64,000 bases of DNA from contig JAKSKZ010000001.1 of NCBI GenBank assembly GCA_024401475.1, positions 62,001 to 126,000 of the forward strand, written 5' to 3'. The translations under genes were made by a program, and so were the position numbers. Each line of letters starts with the position of its first letter. The first letter of the stretch is position 1. Shown piece after piece: positions 9,367 through 18,354 of the stretch. Below the pieces are notes generated by a model that saw only the letters and a list, made by a program, of their open reading frames with translations, was not told the origin of the DNA and did not search any database. The stretch comes from Paludibacteraceae bacterium. Its GTDB lineage: Bacteria; Bacteroidota; Bacteroidia; Bacteroidales; Paludibacteraceae.

Positions 9367-11403
9367 TTAGAGTTTCAACATTTCACAAACCTCGTTATAC
9401 ACAGATTCTGCATTGAAGCCGAACTTCTCATCCAAAACTGTATAAGGAGCTGAATTACCGAAATGGTTAAGTCCATGGGTACGGCCGTTCAAACCTACCA
9501 AACCAATCAATGTCAACGGCATACCTGCTGTCAAACCAAATTTTGGAGTAGCGTCAGGCAAAACCTCTTGTTGGTATGCTTGTGATTGAGAACGGAACAA
9601 ACCTTCCGAAGGTGCAGACACGATTTGAATATTCAAATTCTTACGCTCTTCCAACAAAGCTGCACCCTCAAACAAAGTCGAAACCTCGGAACCACTTGCT
9701 ACCAAAATCACATCAGGAGTACCCTTTGCCTTCTTGACAATGTATGCACCCTTCTGTGCTTGCAATGCCTCTTCGTAACGATTGCCTGCAGCTGGTAAGT
9801 TCTTAACATTTTGACGAGAAAGAATCAATGCAGTTGGAGTGTCAACATTCTCCATTGCCATCTTCCAAGCAACGGTAGTCTCATCAACATCAGCAGGACG
9901 AAGAACCAACATACTGTTCTTACCCTTATGATTCTTCACGTGCTCCAACAAACGAACTTGAGCCTCTTGCTCAATTGGTTGGTGAGTTGGGCCATCCTCT
10001 CCTACTCGGAATGCATCGTGCGTCCAGATATACTTAACAGGAAGACGCATCAAAGCCGACATACGATAAGCTGGCTTCATATAGTCAGAGAACACGAAGA
10101 ATGTTCCGCAAGCAGCATAAACACCTCCGTGAAGAGCAATACCATTCATAATACAAGCCATAGTCAACTCAGACACACCTGCATTGAGGAATGCACCTGT
10201 GAAGTCACCACTTACCAAAGGATGTGTATTGGTCAAGAAACCATCTGTCTTATCTGAGTTTGACAAGTCAGCAGAGGCAACGATCATATTCTCAACCTCT
10301 TTAGAAAGAACTTTCAATACAGTTGCCGAACCAACGCGAGTGGCTTGGTCTGCCTTTTGTTCAATCTTAGCATAGTCAATATTTGGAGCTTTGCCGCTAA
10401 AGAATTGTTCCAACTTTTTAGCCAATTCTGGGTTCTTTTTAGCCCATTCAGCTTGAGCAGCCTTCTTTTCTGCGGCGATCTTAATCAATTCAGCCTTACG
10501 TTGCTCGTAAAGTGCCTTAACCTCCGTGAAGATTTGGAATGGTTCGTCAGGATTACCACCCAAGTTCTTAATAGTGGCAGGAATATCAACACCAGCCTTT
10601 GACAATGGTTGTCCGTGAGTAGAGACCAAGTTCTCCGCACTTGAACCGTCAGCCTTCAAACAGCCCTTACCCATTGTTGTCTTACCAATGATGATTGTAG
10701 GGCGTTTAGTCTCCTCATTTGCCTTCTTCAAAGCATCAATGATTTGAGCGGCATCATTACCATTAATTGTAATTACATTCCAGTTCCAAGCCTTATATTT
10801 CATCTCAATATCCTCATTTGAAACCTCATCTACTTTGGTAGAGAGTTGGATATTGTTAGAATCGTAGAACATAATGAGGTTGCTCAATCCCAATGTGCCA
10901 GCAATACGACCAGAACCTTGAGAAATCTCCTCTTGAATACCACCATCCGAGATGAACGTATAAATCTTGTGACTCATCCATTCGCCGAAACGAGCACAAA
11001 GGAAACGCTCTGCAATAGCTGCACCTACAGCCATTGTATGTCCTTGACCCAACGGACCAGAAGTGTTCTCGATACCTCTAGCAAAATCAACCTCTGGGTG
11101 ACCAGGAGTGTTGCTACCCCATTGACGGAAATTCTTGATATCCTCCATAGAGAACTTACCAGCCAAGGCAAGCACAGAATAGAGCATTGGAGACATGTGT
11201 CCTGGATCCAAGAAGAAACGATCTCTGTTAATCCAATTTGGATCGTTTGGATCATAAGTTAAGAACTGAGAATAAAGTACGTTGATGAAATCTGCGCCAC
11301 CCATAGCTCCTCCTGGGTGTCCCGATTTTGCTTTCTCGACCATTGCGGCAGTCAATATTCTGACATTATCTGCTGCGCGATCTAGCGTTTTCATATCAAC
11401 CAT
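9367..11403 (-). CDS. tkt: Transketolase
   Basis: Thiamine-diphosphate enzyme that moves two-carbon ketol units between sugar phosphates in the non-oxidative pentose phosphate pathway. Visible family segments are AADNVRILTAAMVEKAKSG and GHPGGAMGGADF at the N-terminus, the ThDP-binding region around SDGGIQEEISQGSGRIAGT, and HDAFRVGEDGPTHQP in the pyrimidine domain. Length is about 678 residues. ATGs at 11415, 11403 and 11394 are all in frame; I choose 11403 without ribosome-site support. The upstream beta-barrel gene ends at 11422, so the two are probably co-transcribed. Confidence 0.95.
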   Translation of the reverse strand: MVDMKTLDRAADNVRILTAAMVEKAKSGHPGGAMGGADFINVLYSQFLTYDPNDPNWINRDRFFLDPGHMSPMLYSVLALAGKFSMEDIKNFRQWGSNTPGHPEVDFARGIENTSGPLGQGHTMAVGAAIAERFLCARFGEWMSHKIYTFISDGGIQEEISQGSGRIAGTLGLSNLIMFYDSNNIQLSTKVDEVSNEDIEMKYKAWNWNVITINGNDAAQIIDALKKANEETKRPTIIIGKTTMGKGCLKADGSSAENLVSTHGQPLSKAGVDIPATIKNLGGNPDEPFQIFTEVKALYEQRKAELIKIAAEKKAAQAEWAKKNPELAKKLEQFFSGKAPNIDYAKIEQKADQATRVGSATVLKVLSKEVENMIVASADLSNSDKTDGFLTNTHPLVSGDFTGAFLNAGVSELTMACIMNGIALHGGVYAACGTFFVFSDYMKPAYRMSALMRLPVKYIWTHDAFRVGEDGPTHQPIEQEAQVRLLEHVKNHKGKNSMLVLRPADVDETTVAWKMAMENVDTPTALILSRQNVKNLPAAGNRYEEALQAQKGAYIVKKAKGTPDVILVASGSEVSTLFEGAALLEERKNLNIQIVSAPSEGLFRSQSQAYQQEVLPDATPKFGLTAGMPLTLIGLVGLNGRTHGLNHFGNSAPYTVLDEKFGFNAESVYNEVCEMLKL

Positions 11404-11421
11404 TGTTATATGCAATTTATA

Positions 11422-12162
11422 TTAATGGAAAAAATAACTAATCGTATATCTGAAACCCCACGAACCATCTTCCGAATCTCCGTAACCCGGAGCATAGGAT
11501 TGATTGATGGAGCAATTACCTTCTCTTACTCTATTTATATGAAGGAATCCCTTGTATCGCAACTCAGCACCCAAGCAAAATCCCTTATAGATCGGCGTGT
11601 TCACACCTGCAAGAAATTCAGCCCATTGTGCTGTCGTATTTCCTTTTTGAGCTGGGATAAAGTCTGCATCGTCAGCCCACATTGAGGCATCAGTCCTAAA
11701 TCCAGCAATCTCATACTCATAATTAGGGGCGATAGCGTAACGAACACCGACATAGCCGTATGGCGTCAATTTTTTTGAATAATCTTTCTCCAACAAATTT
11801 ATATTCACACCCACTTTGCCGTAAGCACCCTTCAAATCATAGGTAACACCCTCCGTTTGTGCTCCCGTACCCGTATTGTCGTATGAATAATCTGGAGCCG
11901 CATCGTATGTTGCATAACCTATCTCAAAAGCAGGATAAATGAAGTGCTGAAAATCCAAAACAACAGAACCATTCATGCCGAAACGTCGTGTCTCTATGGC
12001 CGTCATAAGAAGATCGCCCAAATCATAATCCACATAAACTCCGTAAAAGAACTGCTTTTGTTCTTCTGCGGACTTGCTTTTGTTTTTTTTCTCGGCGAAT
12101 ACAGAATTCGAGAGAAGCAAAAGCATCATCAGACTAATAAAGCGACATATATATGTTGACAT
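11422..12162 (-). CDS. Outer-membrane beta-barrel protein (DUF6048-like)
   Basis: A 246-residue exported protein with a signal peptide (about residues 1-23, ending SVFA). The mature part alternates hydrophobic and polar residues with many aromatics and ends in TISYFFH, an aromatic C-terminus typical of outer-membrane barrels. Segments such as YGVYVDYDLGDLL, LTPYGYVGVRYAI and LGAELRYKGFLHI look like barrel strands. I recall such proteins as DUF6048, usually beside a DUF6452 lipoprotein as here, but I could not check. The substrate or role is unknown. Its first 29 bases overlap the end of the upstream gene. Confidence 0.75.
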   Translation of the reverse strand: MSTYICRFISLMMLLLLSNSVFAEKKNKSKSAEEQKQFFYGVYVDYDLGDLLMTAIETRRFGMNGSVVLDFQHFIYPAFEIGYATYDAAPDYSYDNTGTGAQTEGVTYDLKGAYGKVGVNINLLEKDYSKKLTPYGYVGVRYAIAPNYEYEIAGFRTDASMWADDADFIPAQKGNTTAQWAEFLAGVNTPIYKGFCLGAELRYKGFLHINRVREGNCSINQSYAPGYGDSEDGSWGFRYTISYFFH

Positions 12163-12811
12163 GATTCTCCTTATACTTATTAGTTACCATATTGCTTTCT
12201 ATAAACACTTCGCCTACACCATGCGTAAAATCTACGCTCTTCAGTTCGTACGCAGTGCGATAACCGCACTCTCCCGAAACAAACTCATGAATAGCCTCAT
12301 ACGAAATGTTCAAAGTATCTGTCATCGGTTTTGCAAAGACTCCATTATAGTAATAAAGCATAGAGTTGTCTGCAAAAAGTAGCAAATCGTTCTGAACCTT
12401 TTTCAACGACAAACTCTCACCCTCTATATTGAATTTAACCTCTGAAATCAAACTGTCTTGCCAAACAGTATCCATAGACACCTCTACGGTCTCATACTCC
12501 TTTGGCAACATACACCATACATACTTAGTTTCTGCAGAAGTTGGATTTAGTGGCAAGTAAAACTGACCGCTTTCAACATTTGTCAATAGGGTGTCTGCTC
12601 CTACTGGCAAAAGGGACAAACGCAAAAGAGAATACTTCTCAGAAGGATTCAGTTCCGAAAGGCAAGAAATACCTATTGGTGAATACATTGGCTCATCACA
12701 ATGCTGATTGTCACATGAAAGGAAACCACACCCCACACATAGAGAAAAGGTCAACAAGAGCAAAGCCCGCCAGCCTTTCTGCACCCTATGTTTCATATTC
12801 GCGTTCTGCAT
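12134..12811 (-). CDS. Probable lipoprotein (DUF6452-like)
   Basis: A 225-residue protein with a hydrophobic N-terminus (about 17-30) followed by GFLSCDNQHC. The Cys after FLS could be lipidated, although the lipobox is not ideal. The rest is rich in beta structure with no catalytic motif I recognise. It overlaps the following beta-barrel gene by 29 bases in another frame, which suggests coupled translation of a periplasmic or outer-membrane pair. Translation may start at the internal Met6 (MKHRVQKGW) instead of 12811. The DUF6452 name is from memory of this gene pair. Confidence 0.7.
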   Translation of the reverse strand: MQNANMKHRVQKGWRALLLLTFSLCVGCGFLSCDNQHCDEPMYSPIGISCLSELNPSEKYSLLRLSLLPVGADTLLTNVESGQFYLPLNPTSAETKYVWCMLPKEYETVEVSMDTVWQDSLISEVKFNIEGESLSLKKVQNDLLLFADNSMLYYYNGVFAKPMTDTLNISYEAIHEFVSGECGYRTAYELKSVDFTHGVGEVFIESNMVTNKYKENHVNIYMSLY

Positions 12812-12835
12812 CTCTTTTTTCTAAAATTCTATTAA

Positions 12836-13354
12836 TTACAAATAACTTACAATATCTGACAATGCCTTACGCTTCTTCTCGTTTTTATCCCAAACTTCTG
12901 CATCCGAAGGATAACCGACAGGGACAATAACGCAAGGTTCCAAATCTTCATCCGTCAGATTCAACGCCTTGCGACATAAAAGCGGATCAAAATTGCAGAC
13001 CCAACATGAGCCCAACCCCAATTCTGTTGCTTCCAAGATGAGATGTTCTGCTGCAATTGCCACATCCACATCGCAATGATCCTTTCCGTCTGCACGCTTC
13101 CACGATTCGGCATGATTGCCACACAAGACGAAATAAAGAGGTGCTGATTTGAACCAATCTCTATCATACGAAGCTTGAATTGCCTCGCAAGCAGAAGGAC
13201 TTTGGACAACAAAGATCTTCCAAGGCTGACGGTTGACAGCAGAAGGTGCCAAACGCAACGCTTCCAACATTGCATCAATCTTATCCTTTTCCACAGCCTT
13301 GTCTGAATAACTTCTTACCGAACAACGCCTGTCTATCAACTTCATCAAGTCCAT
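12836..13354 (-). CDS. Nitroreductase family protein
   Basis: A 172-residue FMN-dependent nitroreductase/flavin-reductase type protein. The N-terminal RRCSVRSYSDKAV and the following APSAVNRQPWKIFVV are the FMN-phosphate and flavin-contact segments. LEATELGLGSCWVCNFD is the typical central motif and VIVPVGYPS the third. It is a short, single-domain member of the family. The physiological substrate cannot be told; these enzymes reduce nitroaromatics, quinones or flavins with NAD(P)H. It sits in a minus-strand run with unrelated envelope genes. Confidence 0.9.
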   Translation of the reverse strand: MDLMKLIDRRCSVRSYSDKAVEKDKIDAMLEALRLAPSAVNRQPWKIFVVQSPSACEAIQASYDRDWFKSAPLYFVLCGNHAESWKRADGKDHCDVDVAIAAEHLILEATELGLGSCWVCNFDPLLCRKALNLTDEDLEPCVIVPVGYPSDAEVWDKNEKKRKALSDIVSYL

Positions 13355-13365
13355 ATCACTGCCTA

Positions 13366-13884
13366 TTAGAAATTTTTCACTTCCGTTTTCAAGATATTCA
13401 AAGCCACCTCAATCGGCGAACTCTCCATTGAATTGTACGTCTCAATCAAAATCTTCGACAACTCAATAGCTGGCACATTATCAGGCACTTTTGCTGAATA
13501 TGTATTGATAAATTGAATCAAACTCTCTTTGGAATTCTTAATTACAGACCACAATTCAGAACTAATATAGATCTGTTGAGAAACATTGTGTTCAAACTCC
13601 TCGCGGATAGTTGCCAATAGAGCCACATGTAAATCAACAGCCGTCATTCCGGGCTGATGAACTCTCAAAATCAATGATTCGGGATTGATACGTTCCAAAA
13701 ACAAAGCGAAACGCTCATAAGCTGTCAATCGTATAGGATCCAATACTTTAGACGCATTTCTCTTCATATCATAAAAACGACGTCTCTCTTCGTTTTTCAA
13801 CATTCCGTCCAAGACATAATAAGCAGCCAATAGCACTAATAGTCCTGGAAGTGTTATCTTTAATATCTCTAAAAAAGTTTGCAT
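13366..13884 (-). CDS. Conserved membrane-anchored protein of unknown function
   Basis: A 172-residue protein with one N-terminal membrane helix (about residues 7-27) and a cytoplasmic domain that begins KNEERRRFYDMKRNASKVLDP and is mostly helical. I recognise this as a protein type conserved in Bacteroidota (possibly DUF7935) but no activity is known to me and no catalytic motif is seen. It ends 11 bases before the nitroreductase gene and starts 11 bases after the glycosyltransferase gene, so the three are likely one transcript. Confidence 0.75.
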   Translation of the reverse strand: MQTFLEILKITLPGLLVLLAAYYVLDGMLKNEERRRFYDMKRNASKVLDPIRLTAYERFALFLERINPESLILRVHQPGMTAVDLHVALLATIREEFEHNVSQQIYISSELWSVIKNSKESLIQFINTYSAKVPDNVPAIELSKILIETYNSMESSPIEVALNILKTEVKNF

Positions 13885-13895
13885 ACTTAGTTATT

Positions 13896-14852
13896 TTACA
13901 AATTTTTTGTCTCTTCCAATTTATAATCGTTTCTTTCTGAAGCATTGCGAGAAACCAATTCTGCAACGAAACCAGTCAGGAACAATTGTGTTCCGATTAC
14001 CATCGACGTCAACGCCATATAAAAATAAGGACTGCTGGTCACTAATGGTGCGGGGGTTCCGTTCATGATATGATACAATTTAGCGCCTCCGACAAGACTT
14101 ACTGCAATAAAGCCCAACAAAAAGATCAAGCTACCAACAAATCCGAAGAAGTGCATTGGCTTTTTGCCAAACGTTGAGAGGAACCAAAGTGTGATTAGGT
14201 CCAAATAGCCATTGAAGAAACGATTGAAACCAAACTTCGATGTTCCATACTTTCTTGCTTGATGGATAACTACCTTTTCGCCTATCTTCTTGAAACCTGC
14301 ATTCTTAGCCAAATATGGGATATAACGGTGCATCTCACCATAGACCTCGATGCTCTTCACCACATTCTTGCGATATGCCTTCAAACCGCAGTTGAAATCA
14401 TGCAACTTGATGCCTGAAATGGCTCTTGTGGTCGCATTGAACAACTTAGACGGCAAGTTTTTGGCAATTTTAGAATCGTAACGAACCTTCTTCCAACCTG
14501 AAACCAAATCATAACCATCCGTCATGATCATCTTATACAATTCAGGAATTTCGTCCGGACTATCTTGCAAATCAGCATCCATCGTAATCACCACGTCTCC
14601 TTCTGCTCTGTCAAATCCACAATACAATGCTGCCGACTTACCATAGTTGCGACGGAACTTGATTCCTTTCGCTTCAGGATGTTTTTCTGACAAACCAGAG
14701 ATGATAGACCATGAGCCATCCACACTTCCGTCATCCACGAAGATGACTTCATAGGAGAAGCCGTTTGCAGCCATCACCCTACTAATCCAAGCGAAAAGTT
14801 CTGGCAACGACTCCTCTTCGTTATACAATGGAACAACAACTGAAATATCCAT
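13896..14852 (-). CDS. Family 2 glycosyltransferase, dolichol-phosphate-mannose-synthase type
   Basis: A 318-residue inverting GT2 enzyme. The GT-A fold is marked by VVVPLYNEEESL (residues 5-16), FVDDGSVDGS (39-48) and the metal-binding DxD in MDADLQDS (Asp92, Asp94). Two membrane helices close the protein (about 232-255 and 268-290). This is the DPM1/GtrB-like architecture that transfers a sugar from a nucleotide donor to a polyprenyl phosphate at the cytoplasmic face. The sugar is not predictable. The DUF4199 gene just upstream is a common neighbour in Bacteroidales, as far as I recall. Confidence 0.9.
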   Translation of the reverse strand: MDISVVVPLYNEEESLPELFAWISRVMAANGFSYEVIFVDDGSVDGSWSIISGLSEKHPEAKGIKFRRNYGKSAALYCGFDRAEGDVVITMDADLQDSPDEIPELYKMIMTDGYDLVSGWKKVRYDSKIAKNLPSKLFNATTRAISGIKLHDFNCGLKAYRKNVVKSIEVYGEMHRYIPYLAKNAGFKKIGEKVVIHQARKYGTSKFGFNRFFNGYLDLITLWFLSTFGKKPMHFFGFVGSLIFLLGFIAVSLVGGAKLYHIMNGTPAPLVTSSPYFYMALTSMVIGTQLFLTGFVAELVSRNASERNDYKLEETKNL

Positions 14853-14893
14853 ATTTATTTCTTTTTCATACGCTTAAGCCTATTGGCAAAAGC

Positions 14894-15466
14894 CTATTCA
14901 CTTATTTTCTTGTTTAAAAAAAACGACGTCACCAAACAGAAGAAGAAGCCGTAGGAGGTCTCTCCAAACAAACTGTTCATTGCGATGTCTTTCGGACTTT
15001 GTGCCATCAAGGTGACAAACTCTTTGTTCAATATCTCCTTGAACGACGCCAACATCTCTTTGGAAGCCCCCTCCATCGACTCCATCTGGACAAAGACAGA
15101 ATCGTAAAAGTTCTTTTGATCCACCAAAACCTCGGGGTTGAAAAGCGTCAAACAAAGGAAAAGATAAACAGCATAAATCATAGAGGCGAAGAAAAAAAGA
15201 TAAAATCCATAATTCAACACCTTAAAATACGAAACACTCTCTTTCAAGACTTCTCGTTTATAAATGCCGGTACCTTTCACAACTATATACAACGTAAAAG
15301 CAAAAGAGACTATAGAAAGCACAGACAGCAGACATAAGCCTCCAAAAGAAACGACATGTGAATAGACGAACATCTCTATGAGATCACGAGCAACGAACCA
15401 ACCGCCCAAATAGAGGCCGCCTTTCATTGCGTATGAAAACACATTTCCTTCGTTTGCTTCTCCCAT
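14894..15466 (-). CDS. DUF4199 family membrane protein
   Basis: A 190-residue membrane protein with four hydrophobic segments (about 12-30, 38-62, 83-108 and near 170-185) and a polar loop between the third and fourth. This pattern and the length fit DUF4199, whose function is not established. It is the first gene of the minus-strand run, with a promoter box just upstream, and the GT2 gene follows after 41 bases. Co-transcription suggests a role linked to lipid-carrier glycosylation, which is inference only. Confidence 0.8.
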   Translation of the reverse strand: MGEANEGNVFSYAMKGGLYLGGWFVARDLIEMFVYSHVVSFGGLCLLSVLSIVSFAFTLYIVVKGTGIYKREVLKESVSYFKVLNYGFYLFFFASMIYAVYLFLCLTLFNPEVLVDQKNFYDSVFVQMESMEGASKEMLASFKEILNKEFVTLMAQSPKDIAMNSLFGETSYGFFFCLVTSFFLNKKISE

Positions 15467-15484
15467 TAGTATACAATTTGACTA

Positions 15485-15519
15485 CAAAGTTAAATAAAAA
15501 TCAGCAGAGAAAAGGCAAA
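15485..15519 (-). promoter_or_regulatory. Promoter of the DUF4199-GT2 operon
   Basis: Minus-strand TAACTTTG (15485-15492) is an exact -7 box. TTTG at 15516-15519 could be the -33 box, with a 23-base gap that is longer than usual. The ATG is at 15466. Confidence 0.5.
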
Positions 15520-15616
15520 TTGTAAGGTAAAAGTTCTCTTTCGATTTAAGATTTAAGGTTAACAAGGGAGGAATTAACAACAATTAAAAAACATTGGCGA
15601 GACTTTTGGGATGAAT

Positions 15617-16130
15617 TGATACCTTTCGGAAACGAACGTCACGCCGAACCCTGGTTGCCCCGCACATAGGGGCAGACACAGGGCCATGCCCCTACAGTGT
15701 CCACCATTGGCAGTGCGTTTGTTCATTGTATTTTTGGGAAACGATCGTATGCAAAAAAATCATGATGAATTGATGACCTTCAGAAACGAACGGCACGCCG
15801 AACCCTGTGGATAACCTTGCCCTCACGGACAAGGTTATTGCATGTCGCGCTTTCAGCGCTGGGGCGTGGCGGGTAATTTGACGGACGGGGCACATACGAA
15901 AAAAGGTGGACGCAACGCCACGGGACGGATTTGATGACCTTCGGAAACGAACGGCACGCCAAACCTCATGGATGACCTTGCCCTCATGGACAAGGCTATT
16001 ACGTGTCGCGCTTTCAGCGCTGGGGCGTGGCGGGTAATTTGACGGACGGGGCACATACGAAAAAAGGTGGACGCAACGCCACGGGACGGATTTGATGACC
16101 TTCGGAGACGAACGGCATGCCGAACCTCTG
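15617..16130. repeat. 161-bp tandem repeat array (two full and two partial units)
   Basis: Units beginning TGATGACCTTC start at 15771, 15932 and 16093, exactly 161 bases apart. The first two are full length and differ at about ten positions by eye, all in the first half; the last 90 or so bases are identical. The unit at 16093 stops after about 38 bases, and a further 37-base copy lies at 15617-15653. A period of 161 is not a multiple of three, so the open frames across the array are not conserved coding. Each full unit contains TTTCAGCGCTGGGGCG and GGGACGGAT. No transposase is present. The segment is GC-richer than its surroundings. Confidence 0.85.
15667..15694. repeat. GGGGC inverted repeat, copy 1
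   Basis: TAGGGGCA (15667-15674) and TGCCCCTA (15687-15694) are perfect inverted arms around a 12-base loop. They lie between the partial and full 161-bp units. A related element follows the array at 16132-16192. Confidence 0.7.
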
Positions 16131-16131
16131 T

Positions 16132-16192
16132 AGGGGCAATCCCTTGTGGTTGCCCTTAGATTGTGGTTGTTCCCTTCTTTGTGGTTGCCCCT
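16132..16192. repeat. GGGGC inverted repeat, copy 2, with TTGTGGTTG direct repeats
   Basis: AGGGGCAA (16132-16139) and TTGCCCCT (16185-16192) are perfect inverted arms. Between them TTGTGGTTG occurs at 16144, 16161 and 16179, 17-18 bases apart. It looks like a small non-autonomous intergenic repeat element. No protein is encoded. Confidence 0.65.
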
Positions 16193-16224
16193 CACATAGG
16201 CCACCAACCATCGAACAAAAAAAA

Positions 16225-16252
16225 TCGCAGAGGCACACATGCACCTCTGCGA
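16225..16252 (-). terminator. Rho-independent terminator of the alpha/beta hydrolase gene
   Basis: A perfect 9-bp stem, TCGCAGAGG (16225-16233) with CCTCTGCGA (16244-16252), is followed on the minus strand by eight T residues. It lies 48 bases past the stop codon of the gene at 16301. Confidence 0.9.
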
Positions 16253-16300
16253 CATCTTTTATATCATTCAAAATTAACAACTCAATTGGTCTTCAATCGA

Positions 16301-17113
16301 TTATTTCTTTTGAGCGAACATCCATTTCAAAAAGTCGTTGGAACTCATTGCCTCACGCCAACAAGCATGGCCCTTGTCTGAATATTCGATAATCTCAGCC
16401 ACCTTGGAACCATTTGCCTTCAACTCGTAATAGGCATCACGAGAATAGGATACCGAAACCGTGGAATCGGAAGCTCCATGGTAAAGACGAATCGGCAATT
16501 TCTTCAAAGGCTTCATTCTCTCCGAATGAACAGCACCGCCGATAGAGACAACAGCCGAATAGGCTTTCGGGTCACGAGCCGCCAAATCCAACACGCCCAT
16601 CGCTCCTGAAGATATACCCACCAAATAAATTTTACTATTATCTACTATCGACTTCTTTGCATAATGCTCTATCATACGAGAAAGCACAATCGATGTCTTC
16701 GTTTGTTCTGGATCGGCCGTAACCGAATATTTGCCAGTTGCCTCATCTACTGAAAAGTTAGCCCATTGATCACCAATCGGACATTGAGGGAACAAAACAA
16801 TCGCCGGATAGAAATGACGCATCTCCGGATTCAAGAACAAAGATGAACCATACTTCAATTGCGACTGATTATCAGATCCATTCTCGCCCTCAGCATGCAA
16901 GAAAACTATAAGTGGATACTTTGTTTTTTTATCATCTTTATTATAGCCTTCTGGATAAAGAACACGATAACGAAGCGTATCTCCCTTCGACCTATATTCT
17001 CTCGAAAAAAGAGTTGGTTTATCCTTCTCCTTTGCTTCCACACTTGTCAAGGAGAGCAAATAGAAAAGCGAGATTAGTAAATAATAAACTATTTTCATAT
17101 TCATATCAGTCAC
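16301..17113 (-). CDS. Secreted alpha/beta hydrolase (esterase/peptidase-like)
   Basis: A 270-residue exported protein of the alpha/beta hydrolase fold, close in pattern to the predicted peptidase/PHB-depolymerase group. A signal peptide spans about residues 1-27; Met4 and Met6 are alternative starts. The oxyanion segment is PLIVFLHAEGENGSDN (67-82). The nucleophile is Ser168 in GISSGAMG, the acid probably Asp216 in GASDSTV, and the base His249 in DKGHACW. The triad therefore appears complete. The usual HGxGE oxyanion motif reads HAEGE. The substrate is unknown; such proteins often cleave feruloyl, acetyl or peptide bonds outside the cytoplasm. It is a single gene with its own terminator. Confidence 0.85.
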   Translation of the reverse strand: MTDMNMKIVYYLLISLFYLLSLTSVEAKEKDKPTLFSREYRSKGDTLRYRVLYPEGYNKDDKKTKYPLIVFLHAEGENGSDNQSQLKYGSSLFLNPEMRHFYPAIVLFPQCPIGDQWANFSVDEATGKYSVTADPEQTKTSIVLSRMIEHYAKKSIVDNSKIYLVGISSGAMGVLDLAARDPKAYSAVVSIGGAVHSERMKPLKKLPIRLYHGASDSTVSVSYSRDAYYELKANGSKVAEIIEYSDKGHACWREAMSSNDFLKWMFAQKK

Positions 17114-17389
17114 TAAAATTTCACATAAAGAATCGAATTTGGCAACAATAATTCCAAATTCATTGCAATTTAAAGATTATATCGATAAACAACAAATGTT
17201 TTCACGGATTTTTCAAACAGGCATAGGCTTTTGGAAAAAAAAATTAAATCTGATAGGTTTTATGCCCCGTCTCTATAATTTGGATAGGCACCTCCTATCC
17301 TATATAATGACGACCACTCGGGACTATTAGCAACAAAAATCAGTCACCAAACGAGTGAAACACTCACATTTCTCACTTCTTAACGCCCC

Positions 17390-18340
17390 TCAACTCTCAT
17401 AATAGACGATGACAGAAAATGCCATAGACAAGATTAAGATCATTTTCGCCAGATTGGCAGAAAAGCGGAAATCCATTCTTGTCGTTGCTTTCTTCAAAGA
17501 ATAGACAAAATAACCCGATGTGACCACAATAGCACATAAGAAATAACGCCAAGATAAAGAATCATCCAACGGATAGAGGCAAAAAACAAAATATGAGCAT
17601 ACCGCCAACGCAACAGCCAAGCAGCAATAGACCAATATCTTCGCCTTCTCAAAGCCAAGCACAACGGCAAATGTGTGACACTCCAACTCTCGATCGCCCT
17701 TTTCTGTATCGAAATCTTTTACAACCTCGTAAATGAACGTCCACATAAAAGCCAAAACAGAGAACGCTCCTAACCAATTTAAAATAAGATGTGCGATGAA
17801 ATTCACATCCTCAGAAGGTTCATACATAAGTGTCATATATCGCAATTCGAACAATGCGAGGAAGAAAGGAACCATGCCCATCAAAAAAGCCACAATGAGA
17901 TTTCCTAAAACGAACTGACGTTTATACGAAGAGGAGTAAAACCACAACAAGCCAAGGAACATAACATAGACAAAGAAATTGGTGAACGACATTGTTTTAA
18001 CACATAGCAATATTCCTAAAGCCATACCTATTCCCGACAAGATTTGATAGAAGAGCATTGTCTGCTTTTTTGTCAAAGTCTTACCTACAACATGCGACAA
18101 AGGCAAATTGATCTCATCTATCTTCATGTCAAAATAGTCGTTGACCACATAACCTCCGGCCGCGATAAAAAAGAGCGACAAAAGCAACAAGTAAAAATCA
18201 GAGACTGGCATACACGGCTCCAAAGAGTATTGTGCCAAAACCGGAACCAAAACACAATGATACATCAACAATTGAATAGAAACGACCAACAACAAATTGG
18301 GCAATCGCATCAATTTCACATACTCTTTTATAGTCTCCAT
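17390..18340 (-). CDS. UbiA-family prenyltransferase
   Basis: A 316-residue membrane prenyltransferase with about eight or nine helices. The first Asp-rich motif is NDYFDMKIDEIN (residues 67-78), the Mg2+/diphosphate site NDxxDxxxD. The second is YEVVKDFDTEKGDRE near 203-217. UbiA enzymes attach a polyprenyl chain to an aromatic ring or to glycerol phosphate. Bacteroidota homologues are often named geranylgeranylglycerol-phosphate synthase-like, without proof of the substrate. It follows the short DUF1573 gene by only 14 bases, so it is probably the last gene of the redox-related operon on this strand. Confidence 0.9.
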   Translation of the reverse strand: METIKEYVKLMRLPNLLLVVSIQLLMYHCVLVPVLAQYSLEPCMPVSDFYLLLLSLFFIAAGGYVVNDYFDMKIDEINLPLSHVVGKTLTKKQTMLFYQILSGIGMALGILLCVKTMSFTNFFVYVMFLGLLWFYSSSYKRQFVLGNLIVAFLMGMVPFFLALFELRYMTLMYEPSEDVNFIAHLILNWLGAFSVLAFMWTFIYEVVKDFDTEKGDRELECHTFAVVLGFEKAKILVYCCLAVALAVCSYFVFCLYPLDDSLSWRYFLCAIVVTSGYFVYSLKKATTRMDFRFSANLAKMILILSMAFSVIVYYES

Positions 18341-18354
18341 AACTTTATACTCGC

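Noticed and set aside
15617-16192. Insertion sequence
   Set aside because: No transposase, no terminal inverted repeats bounding the whole segment and no target duplication could be seen. It is described as repeats only.
15692-16255. A 187-codon minus-strand open frame across the repeat array
   Set aside because: The 161-bp period shifts the frame between units, so the product is not a conserved protein. There is no start signal or recognisable domain.
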